Of a stretch of DNA of 6,829 bases, positions 1 to 6,338 are shown one piece after another. The notes below the pieces were generated by a model. That model worked only from the letters and a program-made list of their open reading frames with translations. It ran no database searches and had not been told where the DNA came from. Position 1 is the first letter of the stretch. Each line of letters opens with the position of its first letter. The position numbers and the translations under genes are program-made. This DNA comes from Balneolales bacterium (GTDB lineage Bacteria > Bacteroidota > Rhodothermia > Balneolales > Natronogracilivirgulaceae): positions 1 to 6,829 of the forward strand of contig SLLW01000054.1 in NCBI GenBank assembly GCA_007133875.1. The letters are read 5' to 3'.

Positions 1-1133
1 TCAGATGAGTTGGGATACACATAACTGACATCCTCCAGGGTTATTTCCTTTTTGAATGAAAAGGCTGGGTCTTTCTGCTCCGAGGGTTTTTCTGTCTTGT
101 TTTTCAGACGCATCAGGTCATCATACACCGGGTCAATGGAGTAAATACTATACCTTAGCGTAGTAATATCTATCATCAGATCCCTGAATATGGGCATCAA
201 CCGGTAGGTAGCCGCTGCAAACAATCCCAGTACTGCGATGATGCTTTCAATGGACTCATCGCGCATGGTCAGTATCAACGCAAGCCCCAGTACTCCTGCC
301 ACAGTAATTGCTTCGAAAACAGGACGCTGAAGTGACTGAATAAAACTCCTGAAAAACTGTGCTTTTGCTTTCCGGCGGATGCTTTCTGCATATTGGTTCA
401 GAAATGACAATTCCCTTCCAAGTACCCGGATATCCTTTAAGCCTGCCAACCCCTGCAGCACCACTTTGTTGCTGATGTTCCGCTGTGCCACTTCATCCTG
501 CCCATATTTTGCGGTTTTCTTTTTGATCAGACGCATAAAAGCCCAGCTAAGCCCTCCAAGCCCTCCTACCGCGATTAGCGAGAATAGGGGCTCTACAGTG
601 AGCAGAAGCCCCAGAATAAAGAACATGGTGATGCCGCTCAGGGCAATAGACAGAAGCGGAACGAAGACATTCTGAATGATAATCTGGGTTTCGCTGTTCA
701 CATTGCGCAATAACTCCGCAGAATTCCTGGAAAGGTAAAATGAGTAGGGGGCCAGCATATACATGGAAAACAGCCGGTGAGATAACTGCATGAATTTATG
801 CTGCACAAAACGGATTTTGATATAGTGGATCAGGGATGAAAGCAGGCCTTTTGCAACAAAAAAAACGATCAGGCCAATGGACCCGACAACCAGCAATTCC
901 CGGCCGGTTTCAATGCCGAACCATTGGGTAATTGGCCCGGTAACCGGATGGGCCATCACCTTTTCCGGAGATGCCACCACCAGGATGAAGGCCGGTATGG
1001 CCCCGATCCCCACCATCTCCATCAACGCGTTTATGATCATCAGGAAAAGCAGCCCCAGGCTTTTGATCTTCTCCCTGCGGGTGAAGAGCCGGTAGAGCTT
1101 TTTCAGACGGTGGTTCACAAAGCGTTTAATCAT
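1..1133 (-). CDS. PglK-like ABC exporter (lipid-linked oligosaccharide flippase), partial, cut at left edge
   Basis: Reading the minus strand from the ATG at 1133-1131 gives 377 open codons that run off the left edge. The visible part is the membrane domain of a fused (membrane plus ATPase) type I exporter. Hydrophobic segments lie at about residues 25-54, 80-100, 153-200 and 272-310. A conserved cytoplasmic stretch, LQGLAGLKDIRVLGRE (226-241), is typical of PglK-type flippases. The ATPase domain has only begun (EITLEDVSYVYPNSS, 363-377), so its Walker and signature motifs are outside the window. Relatives of about 580 residues flip undecaprenyl-diphosphate-linked oligosaccharides across the cytoplasmic membrane using ATP. 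The start is supported by AAGGTG 7 bases upstream. The gene follows the GT-C gene by 21 bases in an otherwise glycan-building operon, which fits a flippase better than a drug or lipid A exporter (MsbA-like), though that remains possible. Confidence 0.9.
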   Translation of the reverse strand, partial: MIKRFVNHRLKKLYRLFTRREKIKSLGLLFLMIINALMEMVGIGAIPAFILVVASPEKVMAHPVTGPITQWFGIETGRELLVVGSIGLIVFFVAKGLLSSLIHYIKIRFVQHKFMQLSHRLFSMYMLAPYSFYLSRNSAELLRNVNSETQIIIQNVFVPLLSIALSGITMFFILGLLLTVEPLFSLIAVGGLGGLSWAFMRLIKKKTAKYGQDEVAQRNISNKVVLQGLAGLKDIRVLGRELSFLNQYAESIRRKAKAQFFRSFIQSLQRPVFEAITVAGVLGLALILTMRDESIESIIAVLGLFAAATYRLMPIFRDLMIDITTLRYSIYSIDPVYDDLMRLKNKTEKPSEQKDPAFSFKKEITLEDVSYVYPNSS

Positions 1134-1140
1134 ATTTATT

Positions 1141-1147
1141 CACCTTC
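1141..1147 (-). promoter_or_regulatory. Ribosome-binding site of the ABC exporter gene
   Basis: The minus strand reads GAAGGTG here, 7 bases before the ATG at 1133. It is the only Shine-Dalgarno-like site with good match and spacing in the window. It sits in the 21-base gap after the GT-C stop codon and fixes the start of the exporter. Confidence 0.6.
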
Positions 1148-1154
1148 ACAGGGT

Positions 1155-2573
1155 TTATTCTGCATTGAACAGATAGGCAGCAGTCCCGGCTGCCTGAAAT
1201 TCCTTTTTGGGGATGGATCCTGAATTCTGCAGGCGACCTATTACATAATCCGCCTGCTCCATGTCATGTGAAAACAATAACCAGTAAGGCTTTTCCAGGT
1301 TTTGTATGTGTTCGCTGAACAGTTCAGCCGGATCGTTGGCCCAACCGGTTCTGTGGATTTTTTGAAATTCTTCATCACTGATCAGACCGGTTTGTTTATA
1401 GTACATAAATGCGGAAGAAGCCGCCGGGTGAACGAATAATTCCTGGTCTTGTACCGGGTTCTGCTGAATGTACTGAATTGATTGCTTGATTTCCTGACGC
1501 TGCTTGGGAAAGTTCAGCAATAAATATCCGGCAAGAGTCACAGGAACCAGAATTGATAAAACCGAAAAAGCTAATAAGCGCCATTTTGCCGGCAAATAAT
1601 CAGTCAGTGCCTTTATCCCAAAAACCAACAGCAGAATAATGAAAGGAATCGCATAAAGAATGAGTCTCCGGCCGAACGGGTACAACTGCATTGACGACAA
1701 TACCAGGTGGATGATAATTGGAGAAATCAGCAATAGTATCATGCTACTGTTTCGTTGTTTGATATGCATCCAGAGTCCCGAAAAACATAAAACAAATAAT
1801 GCAGCAAGGAGAAAGTATGTTATGGGGAAACTCATTCCTCCCAAACCTTCAATTTTTTCCTTGAAAAACAAGAAAAAATCCGTGCTGAAAATGTTCCCGG
1901 GCATGAACGCGCCTTCATTGCTCCAGTATGATATCATGAACTCCCGCGTCGGATGATCATGAATGAATAACCGGTAATATACACCGAATGCAACAAGCCA
2001 GATCACACCAGGCAAAATTAGCTTTCCGAAATGCTTCCATTTACTTTTGATGACTTCAGAAAAAAGGAAAAGCCCCGCCGTAAGCAAAAGGATGGGGGCA
2101 ATATTAGAGAACCAAATTGCCACCACACCGGTAAATCCCAGCCAGAAGAATTGGCGGTTTCTATTGTCGAAAGGCTTTATTACCAGGTAAATGATCAGTG
2201 TGGACAAAAAGACATCCGGCATATATTGTTTAACCTCGCTGGAAAAGTACATCAGGGTTGGATTCAAGGCGAAAAGGCTCAGGGCAAATACCACAAGGAA
2301 CCCATCCCTGAACAATAAATGCAGGCTCTTACGGAATAATATCAACGCCCCCCAGAAACAAATCAGAGGAAGTAACCGCAAACCGTATTCTGCGTTGGGG
2401 GTGAGGTAATAAAATAATTTTGTGATCTGCAGGTAGGCAATGGGAGCCACCTGGCCATGATCCAGCGGTTGCAGCAGCTCAAGGTGACTTTTGCTGATGA
2501 TATTCAGGGCAAGGCTTGCCTCATCCAGCCAAAGGCTCCGGTTGTATAAAAACTGCACTGCGGAAAGGATCAT
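1155..2573 (-). CDS. GT-C/GT39-like polytopic membrane glycosyltransferase; N-terminus uncertain
   Basis: This is a 472-residue integral membrane protein when read from the ATG at 2573. It has the plan of GT39/ArnT-like enzymes, which transfer sugars from polyprenyl-phosphate donors on the outer face of the cytoplasmic membrane. The family's acidic first-loop motif is present as SLWLDEAS (13-20, with D17 and E18 as likely catalytic-site residues). It is followed by about nine or ten hydrophobic helices up to residue 355 and a soluble C-terminal part (about 356-472). A later motif, YPFGRRLILY (298-307), resembles the loop before the last helices in these proteins. Only 16 residues precede D17, too few for a full first membrane helix. 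The frame stays open upstream to 2735 and continues the hydrophobic segment, so the true start is probably further upstream (see separate entry). Base composition looks more AT-rich than in the neighbouring 4083-5195 gene. The acceptor and donor are unknown. The family assignment is fairly secure, the exact reaction is not. Confidence 0.85.
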   Translation of the reverse strand: MILSAVQFLYNRSLWLDEASLALNIISKSHLELLQPLDHGQVAPIAYLQITKLFYYLTPNAEYGLRLLPLICFWGALILFRKSLHLLFRDGFLVVFALSLFALNPTLMYFSSEVKQYMPDVFLSTLIIYLVIKPFDNRNRQFFWLGFTGVVAIWFSNIAPILLLTAGLFLFSEVIKSKWKHFGKLILPGVIWLVAFGVYYRLFIHDHPTREFMISYWSNEGAFMPGNIFSTDFFLFFKEKIEGLGGMSFPITYFLLAALFVLCFSGLWMHIKQRNSSMILLLISPIIIHLVLSSMQLYPFGRRLILYAIPFIILLLVFGIKALTDYLPAKWRLLAFSVLSILVPVTLAGYLLLNFPKQRQEIKQSIQYIQQNPVQDQELFVHPAASSAFMYYKQTGLISDEEFQKIHRTGWANDPAELFSEHIQNLEKPYWLLFSHDMEQADYVIGRLQNSGSIPKKEFQAAGTAAYLFNAE

Positions 2574-2691
2574 TGCAACCGCAATGATTCCCAGCTCAAC
2601 CCTGCGGAGATTTTTGTTTTCGCTGTAAATGACGGAGGGATTTTGTGATATTTCTTTGCAAGATACTTCAACAAGGCCTACGGCAGCAACC
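2574..2691 (-). other. Gap between acetyltransferase and GT-C genes; probable 5' extension of the GT-C gene
   Basis: These 118 bases separate the acetyltransferase stop (TAA, 2694-2692) from the GT-C ATG. The GT-C frame is open through the whole gap and on to a TGA at 2738-2736. Its last part reads NLRRVELGIIAVA directly before the annotated MILSAVQFLY, which together make one normal-length membrane helix behind a basic stretch. No ATG, GTG or TTG occurs in this frame between 2574 and 2735, so a rare start (for example ATT at 2630-2628 or CTG at 2594-2592), an upstream frameshift, or a sequencing error would be needed. No hairpin, terminator or recognisable promoter was seen. Confidence 0.5.
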
Positions 2692-3333
2692 TTAATCGGT
2701 TTGTTTTCTGAGCACTCTGCCCGGGTTTCCCACCATCACCGCATGGTCTTCCACATCGCGGATAATGACCGCTCCCGCACCAATGGTGGCATGATGGCCC
2801 ACCCTTTTGATCCCTGTGGTAATGATGGAGCCGATTCCGGCAAAGGCACACTGGCCAAAATCGATGCTGGCTCCCATATTTACGCCGGTTGATAAAAAGG
2901 AAGCTTCCCGCAGTATGGTATGATGGGCCACTTTCACCCCCATGCTTATCATGGCAAAATCCCGGATATCCACAAAAGGCATGATGATGGATCCGGGCAA
3001 AATGTACACCCCTTTCCCTATGAGTGTATCATCGGGTATAATGACGGTGGGATGAATAAATCCGGGCGTCTGAAACCCTTCTTCCAGGCAGTTTTGAAGG
3101 TATTCCAGCCGAAGCCTGTTGTTTCCCATGGGGCAGAAAACAGCTTCCACCCCCATTTCCCTCAGTTTGCGAAACTCCCTGATCTCAGAAATCACCGGCA
3201 ACCTGTTGATGGTCTGACCGATTTTACTGGTGTCATCATCCAGAAAAGCCACAATGTCATACTGACCCTGGTCGGCCAGGTATTTGTGGTAAACCGCACC
3301 ATAGGTGCCTGCACCTGCAATCACTGCCTTCAT
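2692..3333 (-). CDS. PglD/NeuD-like sugar-nucleotide N- (or O-) acetyltransferase
   Basis: This complete protein of 213 residues has the normal length for the NeuD/PglD group. The N-terminal domain begins with a Rossmann-like nucleotide-binding loop, VIAGAGTYGAVY (4-15), and runs to about residue 85. From about 93 to 205 there is a left-handed parallel beta-helix of hexapeptide repeats ending in IGAGAVIIRDV and MVGNPGRVL. The likely catalytic base is H137 in VAHHTI, aligned by eye with the histidine of PglD. The next residue is H138, where relatives usually carry D or E. Members transfer acetyl from acetyl-CoA to the amino group of a UDP-4-amino-dideoxy sugar, or to sialic acids. The start codon overlaps the stop of the phosphoglycosyltransferase gene as ATGA, suggesting coupled translation and a shared substrate pathway. 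The family is clear; the exact sugar is inferred from the PglC-like neighbour. Confidence 0.9.
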   Translation of the reverse strand: MKAVIAGAGTYGAVYHKYLADQGQYDIVAFLDDDTSKIGQTINRLPVISEIREFRKLREMGVEAVFCPMGNNRLRLEYLQNCLEEGFQTPGFIHPTVIIPDDTLIGKGVYILPGSIIMPFVDIRDFAMISMGVKVAHHTILREASFLSTGVNMGASIDFGQCAFAGIGSIITTGIKRVGHHATIGAGAVIIRDVEDHAVMVGNPGRVLRKQTD

Positions 3334-4025
3334 GTCTCTGATTTTTTTTGACCGGATTGGTCCGTTTGATCTTGTTCGGCTGAATCCGGGCTTTCAGTAC
3401 CCGGTGTATTTTTCCCTATCGTGGATGAACCCCTGAAAGGCTCCATGGTTGTTCGTTCATTCTGGTTGATGCCCTCGCGCCGGAACACGCTCTTGATGGT
3501 AAGAAAAATGATCTTCAGGTCAAGCAGGAAAGACAGGTTGTTTACATACCACACATCGTATTCAAATTTTTCCTCCCATGAGATGGCATTCCGGCCGTTG
3601 ACCTGAGCCCAACCGGTGATTCCCGGTCTGACATCGTGACGGCGGCGCTGAAAGTCATTGTAAAGCGGCAAATATTGCATCAGCAGGGGGCGTGGACCCA
3701 CAAGGCTCATTTCCCCCTTAAGCACATTGATCAGCTCCGGCAACTCATCCAGGCTGGTGGACCTTAGAAAACGACCAAAACGCGTATGTCGCTGCTCATT
3801 GGGAAGCAGCTTTCCGGAAGCATCGCGGTCATTGGTCATGGTTCGGAACTTGATGATCTGAAATGGCTTCCCGCGGATGCCAGGCCTTTGCTGGGTGAAC
3901 AGAACCGGCCGGCCGAGCTTTACGGCCACCAGGAGGCTTACCATCAAAAGCACCGGGGATAACAGAATCAGGCCCAGAAGGGCCAGCACGAAATCGAGGA
4001 TGCGCTTAAGGAAAGGGTTATACAT
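3330..4025 (-). CDS. PglC-like monotopic phosphoglycosyltransferase (initiating sugar transferase)
   Basis: This 231-residue protein belongs to the small bacterial sugar transferases (polyprenyl-phosphate sugar-1-phosphate transferases). An N-terminal basic patch (K7, R8) leads into a hydrophobic re-entrant segment (10-37) broken by S23-P24, as described for Campylobacter PglC. The soluble core carries [19 protein letters not shown] (45-63), the catalytic D93-E94 pair in [19 protein letters not shown] (107-115), [13 protein letters not shown] (133-145) and TTMEPF (192-197). It would transfer a phospho-sugar from a UDP-sugar to undecaprenyl phosphate at the inner membrane face and so start the repeat unit. 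The large WcaJ-type N-terminal membrane domain is absent. After residue 199 comes a polar tail rich in S, T, Q, E and D (about 32 residues) that is not part of the conserved core. The tail contains an A8 run at 3349-3342 just before the stop. The start follows a 57-base spacer and a weak AGGT site. The stop overlaps the acetyltransferase ATG. Confidence 0.93.
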   Translation of the reverse strand: MYNPFLKRILDFVLALLGLILLSPVLLMVSLLVAVKLGRPVLFTQQRPGIRGKPFQIIKFRTMTNDRDASGKLLPNEQRHTRFGRFLRSTSLDELPELINVLKGEMSLVGPRPLLMQYLPLYNDFQRRRHDVRPGITGWAQVNGRNAISWEEKFEYDVWYVNNLSFLLDLKIIFLTIKSVFRREGINQNERTTMEPFRGSSTIGKNTPGTESPDSAEQDQTDQSGQKKSET

Positions 4026-4082
4026 TATTGACCTGGGTATTGACTGTTTTGAAATAACCTGGAGCCATGTTTTTTGTGGAAT
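4026..4082 (-). other. 57-base spacer before the phosphoglycosyltransferase gene
   Basis: This is the longest clearly noncoding stretch between genes. On the minus strand it holds a weak AGGT about 7 bases before the ATG at 4025. No promoter match, hairpin or terminator was recognised. It could hold a weak internal promoter, but nothing in it shows that. Confidence 0.4.
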
Positions 4083-5195
4083 TTACAATTCCAGAATCCT
4101 GATGATGTCCTGGTTCACTTTTTTTACGTCATATTTTTCTTCCGCGATCTCACGGCTTCTTTTGCCCATCGGCCCGATCAGTTCAGGATTCCGGATGAAT
4201 TTTTCCATTGCCCCGGCCAGCGCCACAGGATCTTTCACCGGCACGAGGAAGCCGTTTTCGCCTTCCATGACCGTTTCGCGGCAGCCGGGAGAATCGGCCA
4301 TCACCAGCGGACGGCCTGTGGCCATGGCCTCCAGGGCTGTGCGGGGGGTGCCTTCGCGGTAGGAGGGGAGTACGAAAACAGAGGATCTTTTGAGGTAAGG
4401 ACGGACATCCGGGGTTTCCGGCAGCATATTGATGGCCGGGTCTTCCTGCAGGCGGCGGTATTCCGTTTCGGAGATGGCTCCGGGATTGGAGTCCAGCCTG
4501 CCCAGCACTTCAAAAACAGCCTCCGGATATTTCTTCTTCAATATTTCTGCAGCCGCGACGTACTCCATTAATCCTTTTTCTTTAAGCAGGCGGCCGATAA
4601 AAATAAATCCTGGAGGACCTTCCGGTGGTTGGGAAAAGGAGTAATGACTCACATCCACCCCCGAACCGTTCACCATAAAGGCCCTTCCCTGGTCAATGAT
4701 ATTCCTGCCGAGAAATTCCCGCATGTCGTCCGGATTCTGGAAGATCAGCCCTGTGTTTTTCCTGGCAGCAAAACGATACAGTGCGATGATCCAGAATTGA
4801 ATGAGTTTTGCTTTCAGCCTATGCTGCCTGTTAAATACCCATCCCAGGCCTGTTATCATTGAGAAGATTTTCGGAACCCTGCAAAATGATGCGGCCACAG
4901 AGGCAAAAATGACCGGCTTGATCGTGTAACTCAGTACCAGGTCAGGCCGTTGTTTTCTGAACATTTTCAAAAGCGAGAAAAATGTCCGGAAATCCTGAAC
5001 AAGGTTGGTACCGGTACGGTTCAAAAACACATTTTCATATCCGATGCCCCACCCTTGAAGTATTTCAGCAATCTCAGCCTCATAATCCGGTGCCACCGCC
5101 ACCACCTCATGCCCGCGGTGGTGAAATTCCTTTAACATTTCCCCGCGGAAATTCACCAACGAAAATGATTTGCTGCCGATTACGAGGATTTTCAT
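4083..5195 (-). CDS. GT4 family (GT-B fold) glycosyltransferase, PglA-like
   Basis: This is a complete 370-residue protein, typical of GT4 retaining enzymes that extend lipid-linked oligosaccharides in the cytoplasm. The N-terminal acceptor domain starts MKILVIGSKSFSLVNFRGEM and contains SYTIKPVIFAS (89-99) and the glycine-rich ITGLGW (114-119). The linker reads NGSGVDVSHY (176-185). The C-terminal donor domain has GRLLKEKG (201-208, with R202 and K207 as likely phosphate contacts), LPSYREGTPRTALEAMATG (276-294) with the E-x7-E pair E281/E289, and ends near residue 370 without extra domains. The overall pattern resembles the group containing PglA and similar N-acetylhexosamine transferases, so it may add the second sugar, but donor and linkage cannot be read from sequence. 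Its ATG overlaps the stop of the preceding glycosyltransferase as ATGA. Base composition is locally GC-rich around the donor domain. Confidence 0.92.
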   Translation of the reverse strand: MKILVIGSKSFSLVNFRGEMLKEFHHRGHEVVAVAPDYEAEIAEILQGWGIGYENVFLNRTGTNLVQDFRTFFSLLKMFRKQRPDLVLSYTIKPVIFASVAASFCRVPKIFSMITGLGWVFNRQHRLKAKLIQFWIIALYRFAARKNTGLIFQNPDDMREFLGRNIIDQGRAFMVNGSGVDVSHYSFSQPPEGPPGFIFIGRLLKEKGLMEYVAAAEILKKKYPEAVFEVLGRLDSNPGAISETEYRRLQEDPAINMLPETPDVRPYLKRSSVFVLPSYREGTPRTALEAMATGRPLVMADSPGCRETVMEGENGFLVPVKDPVALAGAMEKFIRNPELIGPMGKRSREIAEEKYDVKKVNQDIIRILEL

Positions 5196-6331
5196 TCAAC
5201 CAATTTTTTGTAGAGGGTTTCATGTGCCCGGACAAAATCCTGCTGCTGAAAATTGTCCAGGATGCGTTGGCGGGCTTTTTCTCCGAGAGTGCCAAGCTCC
5301 CTGGCTGACATGGATAAGGTGTTCAACATGGCAGTCTCAAGTGACTGGACACTTGCCGGGGGGATTAGCCAGCCGGTATCACCCACTACCGTTTCCGAGT
5401 CGCCCACGCGGGTCGAGATACAAGGCAGGCCACATGCCATGGCTTCTCCCAGCACATTGGGGAACCCTTCACCCCAGGCAGAAGGCAACACGAAAGCGTC
5501 GCTGGCATTCAGCAGCTCCGGAATGTCTTTTCTTTCCCCCAGTAAAATCACATTATTCTCCAATCCCAACTGCTCAATCAGGACAGCCAACTGCTCATTG
5601 CCTTTCTCAACCCCCCTGCCGATCAGCATAAGACGGGTTTCTGGATGTTTTTGAACCACCCGTGCAAAAGCGCGGAGCAGTCCCTGGTGGTTTTTCATGG
5701 GATGAAAACGTGCCAGATTGACAAACACAAATGCACTTTCCGGGATGTGGAGTTGCTGGCGGATGGCTTTTTTGAAACCGGTGTCAGGGCGAAACAATTT
5801 TGTATTGAAACCATTGGGAATCACCAAAGCATTCTTATGCCGAAACCCGTATTTCAGGTGTTGCTCTTTGCTTACTTGTGCGTTATATACAATTGCAGAG
5901 AACTTCCGTGAAAACAATCCCAGGATCCTGATAATTAACCGGGTGAAAGCTTTCTCGTGCCTGAGGCTGGTCAATGAGTGCCGGATGCCCATTATTTTTG
6001 GTTTGCCAGACCCGGACATCAGGGCCATCAGCGACCCATGGTACATCCAACCGTGAATGATATCGGGGTTCAAATCCCTGGTAAGAGACCTCAGACGCTT
6101 TATGGCACCCCAGGAAACACCTCTTTTTTTTACACCTAATTCATATACCTGCACCCCCGCATTTTGAATCAATTCACCCTGTGAGCCTTTGTCAATCAGG
6201 CTGATTACATGGTGCTCAAATACAGAGCGATCACTTGCTTCAATTAGCTTGACAAGTGAACGCTCAGCGCCACCGGTGGAAAGGCCGGTGATGATATGGA
6301 GAATGGTAATTCTAATTTTTCTTTCCCTCAT
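5192..6331 (-). CDS. GT4 family (GT-B fold) glycosyltransferase
   Basis: This is a complete 379-residue cytoplasmic glycosyltransferase. The N-terminal domain has the GT4 glycine loop and acceptor motif LHIITGLSTGGAERSLVKL (11-29), DIIHGWMYHGS (90-100) and the linker VIPNGFNTKLFRP (170-182). The donor domain shows NLARFHPMKNHQGLL (205-219, with R208 and K213 as likely donor-phosphate contacts), LPSAWGEGFPNVLGEAMACG (282-301) with the E-x7-E pair E288/E296, and a normal C-terminal helix. The family includes GalNAc-, glucose- and mannose-type transferases of polysaccharide and protein-glycan clusters, and the specificity here is unknown. The gene begins 7 bases after the upstream glycosyltransferase and its TGA overlaps the next ATG. 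An A8 run at 6131-6124 encodes K68-K69 and is a potential slippage site. No clear Shine-Dalgarno site precedes the ATG. Confidence 0.93.
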   Translation of the reverse strand: MRERKIRITILHIITGLSTGGAERSLVKLIEASDRSVFEHHVISLIDKGSQGELIQNAGVQVYELGVKKRGVSWGAIKRLRSLTRDLNPDIIHGWMYHGSLMALMSGSGKPKIMGIRHSLTSLRHEKAFTRLIIRILGLFSRKFSAIVYNAQVSKEQHLKYGFRHKNALVIPNGFNTKLFRPDTGFKKAIRQQLHIPESAFVFVNLARFHPMKNHQGLLRAFARVVQKHPETRLMLIGRGVEKGNEQLAVLIEQLGLENNVILLGERKDIPELLNASDAFVLPSAWGEGFPNVLGEAMACGLPCISTRVGDSETVVGDTGWLIPPASVQSLETAMLNTLSMSARELGTLGEKARQRILDNFQQQDFVRAHETLYKKLVE

Positions 6332-6338
6332 TTACGGG

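Noticed and set aside
379..1223. Plus-strand frames at 379-675, 877-1095 and 924-1223
   Set aside because: They are antisense to the ABC exporter membrane domain, which is a continuous 377-codon frame with recognisable conserved segments.
2570..2674. A 34-codon minus-strand frame starting at TTG (2674) and ending in a TGA that overlaps the ATG at 2573
   Set aside because: Its TTG start has no ribosome-binding site and the product is not recognisable. The frame of the GT-C gene explains the same bases better. The stop-start overlap is mentioned only as an alternative.
2920..3351. Plus-strand open frame of 143 codons opposite the acetyltransferase gene
   Set aside because: It is rich in His, Pro and Gly as expected for the complement of beta-helix coding sequence, with no motif or ribosome-binding site.
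4018..4068. A 16-codon open frame on the minus strand across the spacer and the phosphoglycosyltransferase start
   Set aside because: It could be a leader peptide ending just after the next ATG, but it has no good ribosome-binding site or distinctive sequence, and such short frames occur by chance.
3877..4571. Long plus-strand open frames at 3877-4362 and 4074-4571
   Set aside because: They lie antisense to the phosphoglycosyltransferase and GT4 genes, whose minus-strand proteins carry clear family motifs. The plus-strand products show no recognisable domain.
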